27,500 bases of DNA from assembly GCA_009746045.1 (NCBI GenBank), contig RPFO01000934.1, positions 277,501 through 305,000 on the forward strand. The letters run 5' to 3'. A program made the position numbers and the translations under genes. The notes under the pieces are model-generated. The model saw nothing but the letters and a program-made list of their open reading frames with translations, had not been told where the DNA came from and searched no databases. Below are positions 12,601 through 23,613 of this stretch, in pieces. Position 1 is the stretch's first letter. The number at the start of each line of letters is the position of its first letter. The DNA comes from Mesostigma viride. Lineage: Eukaryota; Streptophyta; Mesostigmatophyceae; Mesostigmatales; Mesostigmataceae.

Positions 12601-15600
12601 GGATATCACTGCGGGGCAAGGCGAGGCGGCGGCTCTCATGACCACGGCCGCATTCATGTCGTTTGATAGTAGCACTGCTGCTGCGCAAGTCGACCCTTTC
12701 TTGTCTAGCAGCGGTGCGACAGGGCAGCTCTCGGGAGGGTTATTCGACGATGACATGAATGGATTGTCGTCATTGGGACGCCCGCCATCACCTCCCCCAC
12801 CCCCTCCTCCCCCGCCGCCACCACCGCCACCATCACCGCCACCACCACCATCACCTCCGCCGCCATCGCCGCCGCGGAGACCCGCGTTCAGTAGCTACGA
12901 CCCGATGGCTTCCGGTCAGTTGAACATGGGCGCATTTGGCGATGAGTATGCCATGACGTCAGGCCAGCTGAGCATGGCGGCGTTTGGTGGCGGTGACGAT
13001 GGGCTGGCCTCAGGCCGCGTGGACATGAGCGCGTTTGGCAACGATGATGGCTATGCGGCGCACTCGACCCGGTCAACAAAGGATGTGTCAAATGACAGCC
13101 AGGCGGTGTCATCTGGCCAGTTGAACATGGCCGCGTTTGGTGGTGGCGACCCCGTAGCGTCAGGCCAACTTAACATGGCAGCGTTTGGCGGCGGTGATGC
13201 CTTGGCCTCGGGCCAGCTGAATATGGCGGCGTTTGGTGGCGGTGATGCGCTGTCTTCTGGCCAACTGAACATGGCCGCATTGGGTGGCGGCGCGTCACCG
13301 CCGCAGGCAGCTTCCTCCAGAGCACCCGCCTGGCAGACCGCCTCGTCGTCATCCCCATCATTATCCTCTTCTTCTGTCCACGATCCCACCCAAACAGCCG
13401 CCTCGTTTGCCAGCGCCAACCCCAAGCCGGCCCCTGCCCGGAAGGGCCTCCTGGGCCGCGATTGGTCCTCGGACACGTTCCAACCCAACGATGGCGACAG
13501 CCACAAGTCGGCAGTGGAAGCCAAGGCGGTGCCCACCGTGTCCCTCCCCTATGCCCTCGCAACACCCGTCTTCCCCGACGTGAGTGGGGGTGGCCGCCTC
13601 CTGGGCAGCGCCGCCGCCCCCAGGGTGTGCCCTGCGGGTGCGGACGCCAGCAAGCCATTCACCAAAGAAGAAGCCGACGAGCTGGCCGACGCGCTGGGCA
13701 GGTGCCCCACCGTGTACGGGCTCTCGGATGATGACCGCCAGCATTTGCTAGCACTCATGGATGCCCTAGTTGCGATCGATAGCACCGGGGGTGGGAGCGA
13801 GGATGCCAGCGGTCGAGATGACCCAGCGGCAAACGCTGCTAGCGGGAATCTTTCACTTGCGGACCGGCTCTCTCTGGGCGGCCGCGTGGGCGCGGGATGG
13901 GGTGATCCGACAGGTGGGGGTGGGGCGGGGGATACCCCGGGGGTGGCCAGTAAGGGCCGCGCCCTGGACCCCCCTGCGCTGCGGTTCCAGCTCTCTTTCC
14001 AGGTGGCGTGCATGCGGCGCAAGCGGGCGGACGCCGCCAAGGCCAAGGAGGCGGACGCAAAGGCGGCCAAGCTGGAGGCTAGTGGTGTGGGTGGTCCTGG
14101 CGGTTCTTCCCTGCCGAGCGGCGGGCTTGGAGGGGCCAGCGGGGGCGGTGACGATGGGGAGCATACAGGGGCATCAGGCGATGATATTTTGGTATCATCG
14201 CAGGATATCGCATGGGCGCTCCACTCGGCCACGCAGGAGGCGTTGTTGGAGGCGTGCCTCACGGGGCCGGCCGCGGGGCTCACGTGGGGGGACCTGCGTG
14301 CGCTGGGCGTGGTGTATTGGATGGAGGGGCTGGCGACGCTGAGGGCCAAGGTGGAGGCGCTCGCGCGCGCGCAGTTTGCGAGGACGCGCGACCCGAACAG
14401 CTGCGCGCTGCTGTACCTCATTCTGGATAGGTGCGGCCTTTCACGTGGGTAGCTTATAGTAAAAGGTATTCTGAACAGCTGCACGCTGCCGCACCTGATT
14501 CTGGATAGGTACGGAAATTCATCTTAGGACCTCATTGTGGAAAGGTAGGTTTATGCGCTGCTGTACCTCATCTCTAGAAAGGTGTGGCCTTTATTGAACT
14601 TGGTTGGCGGTTGGTGAACTTGTTCCCATCACCTGCGCGCTGCCGCATGTCATGTGGGAGAGATGCAGTCCTGAGATACACACAGGTTTTTGCCTTTGGC
14701 AGCATCAAGGGCCCTTTGCAATTATTCCAAGTGTTTGGTCATACGCATGGCTTGCTTATGCGCTGGCTAGAGGTGTTATATGCAGCCCTTGTGAGTCGCC
14801 AACATGATTTGTCGCCGACCTCATCCCATGTTGATTGTCGTCGCTGGCCTGTTCAGGCACTGGGGTTTGCCATTGACTGCCGCTGGGGTTTGCCCTTGAC
14901 TTATGTTTTTGCGCTCGATAATGCTGGCATCTACGCAGGAAGAACGTGCTCATGGGCCTATTCCACACGTCCACGAATCCCAAAGACAAGAAGCTGGTAA
15001 GACCTCCGGGTTCCAGGAGAAGCTGGGCAGTTGCGGGCAGCCCTGCTGGGTCGGTGTCTGCTGGTGCACAATAATCTTTCTTGTTGGCCTGGAGGGCAAG
15101 AACAGCTCATGTCATGTTTCTTTGACTTACCATGCTGCATGCTCCGGTGGCCGTAGTTTACCGGATGCTTGCTGACCATCAGCCCACCTTGTGGGGTGGA
15201 GATATAGGGCTGCCTTGCTCATCCAGTGTGAGCTATTGCAGCATCCGTATCAATGAAACAACCAGTATATTCTTAGGGTTGGTAGCATCCATGTAGTGGT
15301 CGGGTTAGCAATTGTGCCATTCGACGTGCGTGGCTGCTGTATTTTTTATTGCACAGCCCTGAATGAGCCATGACTGGCTGGCTGGCTTGCTGGCTGCCTG
15401 GCTGCCTGGCTGCCTGGCTGCCTGGCTGCCTGGCTGCCTGGCTGCCTGGCTGCCTGGCTGCCTGGCTGCCTGGCTGCCTGGCTGCCTGGCTGCCTGGCTG
15501 CCTGGCTGCCTGGCTGCCTGGCTGCCTGGCTGCCTGGCTGCCTGGCTGCCTGGCTGCCTGGCTGCCTGGCTGCCTGGCTGCCTGGCTGCCTGGCTGCCTG

Positions 15601-15781
15601 GCTGCCTGGCTGCCTGGCTGCCTGGCTGCCTGGCTGCCTGGCTGCCTGGCTGCCTGGCTGCCTGGCTGCCTGGCTGCCTGGCTGCCTGGCTGCCTGGCTG
15701 CCTGGCTGCCTGGCTGCCTGGCTGCCTGGCTGCCTGGCTGCCTGGCTGCCTGGCTGCCTGGCTGCCTGGCTGCCTGGCTGC

Positions 15782-15820
<39 letters not shown>

Positions 15821-16168
15821 GCTGGTTGGCTGGGCTGGGCCCTGGCCTGTCTATCTATCGGACTGCATGAGTTATTCTATGGCAGAAGTGGTTACGGTCA
15901 GGGATGGTTTATGGTTGATGGATGGGCTGATGGCGCGATGGTCACACGTAATTGGCATGGCCTACTGATGTGATAATCCAGTTGCTGACCTCCGTCATTT
16001 CATATTACTGCCAGGGATCCTGCCCTAACAGCCACCTCTGCGGCTAATCAAATCGCAGTGCTCTCCGCTTTCTATCCATGTACCATGGAATCTCACCTGC
16101 GTCGCTGCCAATTCCCTTCTTTTGTTGCGGCTTGGCACCCCCCTCCCATCAACCCCCACCCGCCCACC

Positions 16169-16215
<47 letters not shown>

Positions 16216-16506
16216 TCTCCACCTCTACCGCCGCCGCCACCACCACCACCACCACCACCACCACCACCACCACCACCACCACCACCACCACCACCACCAC
16301 CACCACCACCACCACCACCACCACCACCACCACCACCACCACCACCACCACCACCACCACCACCACCACCACCACCACCACCACCACCACCACCACCACC
16401 ACCACCACCACCTGCACCACCACCACCACCACCACCACCACCACCACCACCACCACCACCACCACCACCGCCGCCGCCGCCACCGCCACCGCCACCGCCA
16501 CCGCCG

Positions 16507-16550
<44 letters not shown>

Positions 16551-19500
16551 GCCACCGCCACCGCCACCGCCACCACCACCACCACCACCACCACCACCAC
16601 CACCACCACCACCACCACCACCACCACCACCACCACCACCACCACCACCACCACCACCACCACCACCACCACCACCTCCACAACCACCTCCCGCCCCACC
16701 CCTCAGGCGGAGTTCCTCTCGCGCGACTTTAGCCAGGACAAGAACAAGGACGCGGCAATGAAGAACGCGTATGTGTTATTGGGCCAGCACCGCCATGAGC
16801 TGGCCGCGGCCTTCTTCCTGCTGGGCGGGAACGTCCCCGAGTGCGTGGGCGCGATCATGCGCGGGCTGAAGGACCCGCAGCTGGCCCTCCTGGTGACCCG
16901 CATGCGCGGCGAGCACAACGCGGAGGCGGCCGCGCTCTCACGCTCACTGCTCGAGGAGCAGTTACGGCCGCGCGCAGCCCAGGGCGGCGACCTGTGGATG
17001 GTCAGCGTGATCGACTGGCTGCTGCACAAGGTGAGTCGCTACTACAATGTTTTTTTGGCATCGCGGCCTGTTGTGCGAACTCATCAGATGTTTCTAATTC
17101 TCCGTATGTGTTTGTCACGTGCGCACCGCATGATGGTAAATGCTGCCTCAATCGGACCATTCGAAAAGTAGCCACCAGTGGTCGTGAAGGTGAAAGTCGG
17201 CCTTGGACGAGAAAGACTGAGTGTCATATTTCTCAGAGGTACGGCTGAAATGGCCACCATTCAGGGCCGCCTGGTTTAGTAAGAATTCCGTCAAAGGGGG
17301 TGGGGGAGGGAGGGGGGCTCAGACCCCAACCCCCACCCCTTGTCTTTTTAGATATAATCCTCGTCAAAACAATGGGCAATTTGGGCAAAAGAGTAGCCCG
17401 TGGTGGTTGCTTACGCTGTTTTTTAAAATCTTCGTGTCAACTGGCCGCTGCACAATGAGGATACGTTAGCTTAGAACTCTTTCAAGGCAACCACCACATG
17501 TGTCTTGTCGACAGGCTGCTGCAAGAGAAAGATGGCTGTTGGTTCTTGGGAGCAGGCTTCAGGACAGAAGCCTGAGCTCTTATCGTAACATACTTCCCGA
17601 TCCAATGCTCCCCCTCATGTCCTCAAATGCACGCTCTTCTGCCTTTCGCATCCTTTCACACGCAAATGCACTTCTTTTACTCCTTGGCAAATGCTCACTG
17701 CTGCGCATGACCGCTTCCCTCGGCCTACTCCACCGCAGAAACTGGAGTCCCTGCAAATCCTCCTGGATCCCAACACGCTGACGGGGCTCCCCGGCGCACC
17801 CACCTCCAATGCAGACACAACAACAGCCACCACCACCGGGATGCCGCCATCCACCCCGCCCGTGATGGACCCCTCCGTGGGCGACTACATATGCCTCGTG
17901 GCCGCCAAGGCATGGCCCAGCCAGCGCGCGGCTGATCTGGACATGGCAACCGAGGCGACCGTGGCAGCGCTGGAGCGGCGAGCAAACCTGACGGCGGCGT
18001 ACCTGTACGAGCGGAGCGGGCTGCAGGTGGGTGGCTTAGGTTAGGCCGCAGGTGGGGGGTTCGGTCGATGGAATGGATACGTTTGTTGATAAATTACACC
18101 ACGAAACATCTCAAGAAACGAGCATGACATCACGAAACACACTAGTACACTATGCCTAAAAATGACACTACAGTTCGTAACTATTTGTACTAATATTTAC
18201 GTATAGTAATATTTAACTTGCTGTCCACCTGTCGACAAGATCCTTCAGGCGGTCCTTGTGACATGAAGAAGAGGGGAGGGGTGTTCTGACGCACATTAGT
18301 TTGAAAGGAAGAAAGGACGAAAGAAGGGCTCAAGTGGCACACCATCCGCGCTGATTGGGTGCAAATGTAATAAAAAATAAGAGTGCTCTGCTACTGAACT
18401 AAGTATGCTGAGCTACTAAAGATCTAGCACATCTAGCTGTTTGGATGAAGGAAATCTCCTTCTGACCTGCCTATTTTCTGCTCATCCTATGCTCCCTATG
18501 CACGCCCCACCGGCAGACATTCGCGCTGCCGCACCTGCAGGTGGGCCTGCATGCCACTGGAAACGCGCTCCCCCCCTGTGCCGCCGCGCCGATGGCCGCC
18601 GACCCCTCCTCGTTGGAGCCTTCTTCCTCGTCCTCATCCACGGGAAAGGCATCCCCACGCTCATGGCTGGGAGGCCCCTCGCTAGCCGCGGTCCAACACG
18701 GCATGCACTGGCGCATCGCGCGCGCGTGCGTGGCCCGCACGATGCTCACCCCGCTCCACGTGTGCATGTCCGCCGGGTACGAGGGCGAGGCCGACGACCG
18801 GCCATCCGGCACCGATGGGTCCGGTGCCGGGGCAGGGTCGCGTGGCCGCGAGATGAGCCGGCTCGCCAGCATGAACGGGGGCCACGTGGGAGAGTATATC
18901 CAATGGTGGCTGGGTGAGACGAGCAGCAACGGGCGGGGCGGCGGCGGCGGGGGGTACTATTACGGCACCGAGCCATCGCTCAGCAGCGTGCTCTCGGGTG
19001 ATAGCGTGGAGGATAGCCGGTGGGATGACGGCGGGGGCGGGGCCGGCGGGCTTCAGCTGTGGAATGATGGATGTGAGCGGCGGTGTGTGGAGACGAGGCT
19101 TGAAAGGGATGCGTCGGCGATGGCGGATGCACTGCGGGGGGTGAACGGGATCTGCCTGCTGGCGTCGGTACGTCCGCTTACCTTAGTGGGCTAGTGTTAA
19201 AGTGACTAGTGAACCTTGGCTAGCGAAACGCGAAACATTCAGCATCCGCCTGTGGCGTCAGTACATCCACCCGCATGAGCGGTTTAGTAAAACATTCGTT
19301 CATTATCGTACTACGCACGGCTTCCTAGTTTTTCTCGCATGCCATGCTCCGATATCTGCTTCCGTGACGGTCCCTCGGATATGCTTATCCTGGCATACGC
19401 CACCTTTTCTCTTGCTTCCGCATCAAAACTTGCTCACTGACGTCAATGACTTGACCATCTACACTGTGTTCGACCACATGTCACGTCATGTCATTTCGTG

Positions 19501-22500
19501 TCGTTACACATACATATTTTCATTTCTTTCATCTCTTATTTATCTTCCTCTATGTTTGATGGTGCCTTCACCCTCCCCCTTCCCTGCTTCCCCCCTCCCC
19601 TTGTTTTCCCCTGCCCATCTTGACTACCCAAAACACATGCATGCACATTATAACAGATGATCCCCCTCGCGCGCTCCCAGAACCGCCTCTTCCTCGCCTG
19701 CCGCGTCTCCCACCGTGTGCGCGTCCTCCTCGACGCCCACTTTGGCGAGAACGAGAAACTGCGCGCACTGCTGCACGGCGCGCTCGCGCATGCGGGGGTG
19801 GACGGCAGCCGGGGGGGGCACGGGCGCGACACGGTGCCACGCGGGCTGGGCCAGCCGCAGCCGGTGGATGAAGGCAGCGGGCCCAGTGTGGGGGTGAGCC
19901 CTAATGCTGTCTGTTATCACTCTGTCCACAGTCATGTGCTGCCGTTGCGCTGGGCGCGCTCCCTTCATCCACCGGCTGAAGGGAGCGGGCCCAGCGTGCG
20001 GGTGAGGCCATATGTTGTTGTGCTGTCTGTAAGCATTCGGATTGCTGGTATTTGCTGCTGTCATGTATGTTAGCTGTAGCCGGCAGATGAAGGGAGAGGT
20101 CCCAGTGCGCGGGTGAGGCCGTCATCCTTCGCTCATCGGTGATAGGGCCCTCGTGTTTCTCTGTTGTTGTCAACTGTTGGAACCATGCTTTCCTTGCAAC
20201 TGATGTTATGGTAGTAGCAGTATCTAGTTAACCATAGGCAACAGGCAACAGGCAACAGGCAACAGGCAACAGGCAACAGGGCGGTTGACCCAACGTGCAG
20301 GCGAGGTGCTGTCACGTGAGAGTGATGTCTCCCCTACTCCTCCCCTCGCCTCCCCTCCCCTGCCAAACAACAGACACATGCACATATGCATGATATCATA
20401 TAGCAGGTATCAAGGATGGTGATGTCATCCAAGTCTATCCCCCTCCCCTCCCCTGCCCTCGTCCTACTTGTACAGTAAGCCACGTGCGCATCATGTACGC
20501 CATTAAAGACCTCGTTCGTTCTCCTCGTTGACATGCCCTGAGTGTTTGGTGCCCTCTTCGGAATGCTTCACCCCCTGGGGCCCCAACATCAAGCCATGTT
20601 TCTGTTTCCCTTGCCACTGCGACACTGCGACACCACCTGCCAGGTGGCGCGCAATCTTGCGCTCGAGCTCGCGGCGGACGCAGCCGCCTCCTGCCAGCTG
20701 GCGCTCGAGGCGACGCGCCAAGCAATGGGCATCCTCGTGCCCCTCCTTTGGTCCTGCTCGGGCCTGCCGCTGCCCCTGTGCGAGATGAGCAGCCAGCGGC
20801 AGATCACGCTGCGACCCGCCGAGGGGGCGGGAGCCAGCAGCGACCGCGGCGTGGGCGTGCTGCCCGAGGAGCAGCAGCGCCAGGGGCCCCGAGGCGGCCT
20901 GCGCAGAGACCCATCGGGCCAGATGCAGCTGCTGCACTGGGATGCCAAGCCAGGCGCGGCAGCCGGGGGGGGCGCGGGCCGGCCGGCCATCTCTCAGCAG
21001 TTGCAGGTGACGTGTGGGGATGGCTAGCTATTAACGGAGTGTATTGATGGTACCTGAACTGGCCCCTGGAACAGACACGGTATGTAATTGATTAATTAAG
21101 TCATCGTAATGATGTGGTAGCTAGGGCACCCGGCTGCCCGGGGTGGTGAGCAAAAGTGGCTGTCTACAGCTGCAGGTGATTTGGGGATGATTGGCTTCAC
21201 TGCCTTGTCAGAACGCCTCAGAAAATCTGCCTTGCGGTTGAGGTAACAGTCCATGTTGCTGTGGTGATTGGTGGAGTTGTAATGGTTGATGTCATGGGCT
21301 GCTCGTGAAAAAACAAATTGAGTCGTGTTTGCCACTGTGTGAAATGGTATCATTTAAGGCACCTGGTCTATGCTTAGCATGATGTCTACTCCGCTGTAAG
21401 ACACCCGGTTTGTTGTCGTGGTTGAGAGCACATCTTTTGTGTGTGTGTGTGTGTTTGTTTGTTTGTTTGTGCGTGCGTGCGTGTTCCATCAAGAGGGTAT
21501 GACACGCTCAAACCTGCAGTGTGTGGGTGAGCATGCGTGTATGCAGGTGGGCTGGCCAGTGTCAGAGCAGCTGGCCAGTCTGGCCACGATTTCGCTATCT
21601 AATTATTTAGCTTTCTGTATTCATTTGCTTTCTGGATGCCCTTGTGCAGGACCACGACTCACCCCATTTCTCCTGTGTATGTGTCTGTGTGCTTGTGCCC
21701 CCACTCATCCTTGATGACCTTCCACGGCAACCCCCCACCCGCCCACACCGATCCGCTCACATCCACACCAACCTCTCCTCCGTTGTCCTTGGACGTGCAG
21801 GCGCTGGCCCACTTTGCGCACGAGCAACAGCTCGTGGCCTACGAGCTAGCCAAACGCCGGGCGCAGGCCCGCGTGTGCGCTCGTTCCTGCGCTCAGGCCG
21901 CCCAGACGCGCCGCTCCGACGACGCCGACTGCCTCATCACCTCCTCAGAGGTGATGGCGGAGATGGCGCGCACCGACCACATGGCCGGGGTGGCCTACTT
22001 TGGGTCCAAGGTCTCCTTTGTGCTCGCCGCGTGGCTAGGGGGGCACGTGGGCGTGCTGGCCGATGTGCTCCAGGGTGCCACAGATGTCGAGCCCGGGCAT
22101 GGGCCGCTGGGTTTATTCTTGCATGCGCACGCGAGCCGGCGCGCGCGGGCACGGGGTGCCGGGGGTGACCCCCAGGGGCTGGCCTCGGTGAGTGAGGACT
22201 CGAGCGGTAATTCTGGCGCCGGTGCCGGCGCGGCGGTGGCGGGAGCAGGGGACGGCGACAAGAGCAAGGAGGGGAGTGCGTTGGCAGCGGCCGGGGGAAA
22301 TACCGTTACCAGCAGAAAGGAAGAGGAGGACTCGCTCTCCCACGAGGACATGTGGCGCGTCCTGGGCCTCTCGATCGCCCAAGCGCTGCACGAGATCTGC
22401 GCCCAGGGCCTCCTGCCAATGCTGCGCGCGGCCGAGGAGGCGCGCGCCAGGGACGCGAGCAATAACAGTGCGCGGGTGGGCGGCGGGGGAGCAGCAGGGG

Positions 22501-23541
22501 GCGGGGCGCCGGGCCTGGTCGAGCTGAGTGCCTCAAGCGCCGAGTGCGAGGAGATGGTGTGCGTGCTTGGGGATGGGCTCGCGGCAATATCGTTGGGACT
22601 CGGGCGGTTGCTGCGCAGCCAGCTGCACCGGGTGAGTGGATTCCCCGTCGTTGTTTCCTTAATGCTTGTTGGGGCTCTTTACAAGTCGAGAGTTTCTGGA
22701 GAACCATTTCGGTTTCCGTTTCCGTTTCCGGTTCGGGTTGTGAGGGGGACTTGAACAGCTTTTGGCCCGCGAGCTGCTTTTAGCGCAAGCTTCCGCGTAC
22801 CCGGAAAGCCAGATCCCGTTAGGGGTCTCGATTCTGTGCTCGCTGAAGTGAAATGGTGACGCGGCATGCAAAAATGTTTTGGAGGCGTACGATATTGTAC
22901 GACCGTGACCGGAAAACCGGCGCGCGCAAGGTACACCGCCAGCTTGGCGTTTAAGAATCCCAGGTTTAAGATTATGAGACCCTGGATTTGACCCCTACTA
23001 GTAGTAGAATAGTAGTAGAATGTAGTAGAACTTAGTAGAATCGAATCACAGTAGTAAGATTCTTTAAGATCGTGAGCCCTGGATCGGTCGGGACCCCTTC
23101 TTAAACCTGATGCTGGCGGTGTATCCCGTCTCACCAAGATTCTCTGGGCATGAACAAAATGTGTTCCCAAAAGCCCGTCATGACAGACTTTTGTGGGCGT
23201 TTCCCAGTCAGATCCGGACCAGACCAGGTTCAGAGCGCCGCGCTCAAGGCCGGGACCCCGAAATGAAATGGAAACGGAAACAAATCCGGTTCCCCGGAAT
23301 CTCTCGAGTGTTCATTCATCCACCCATTCATTCATTCACTCACCCACTAACTCACTCACTCCTCGCTCGCTCACTCACTCACTCACTCACTCACCCACCC
23401 ACCCACCCACCCACCCACCCACCCACCCACCCACCCACCCACCCACCCACCCACCCACCCACCCACCCACCCACGCACCCACGCACTCACGCACTCACGC
23501 ACTCACTCACGCACTCACCCACTCACGCACTCACCCACTCA

Positions 23542-23613
<72 letters not shown>

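Larger units (their letters stand above)
14997..16706 (+). other. Intron 7 (1,710 nt, phase 0), filled with simple repeats
   Basis: Donor GTAAGA, acceptor caccccctcag-like (cccacccctcag). Unique sequence at 14997-15372 and 15840-16160 shows no gene. The rest is the 8-mer tract (15373-15826), a 7-mer tract and the CCA/CCG tract. Confidence 0.8.
19894..20643 (+). other. Intron 11 (750 nt, phase 0) with direct and inverted copies of the exon 11 end
   Basis: Donor GTGAGC, acceptor caccacctgccag. Contains junction copies at 19972-20030, 20080-20127 and a weak one near 20288-20308, an inverted copy at 19948-19975, and a heptamer repeat at 20236-20281. No gene. Confidence 0.8.

Noticed and set aside
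15363-15968. ORFs reading LAAWLPGC repeats, resembling a membrane protein
   Set aside because: An 8-mer satellite gives the same peptide cycle in all three frames. It lies wholly within intron 7.
16025-16699. Minus-strand poly-Val, poly-Trp and plus-strand poly-His/poly-Pro ORFs
   Set aside because: Translations of the trinucleotide tract in other frames; no non-repeat coding sequence.
16122-17171. Long + strand ORF of poly-Thr running into exon 8
   Set aside because: The poly-Thr part is the intronic CCA/CCG tract. Only 16707-17030 has family-specific sequence, and exon 7 splices to it in phase.
22684-23309. Autonomous transposon or retroelement
   Set aside because: No transposase, reverse transcriptase or integrase-like reading frame is visible; only a non-coding foldback structure is supported.
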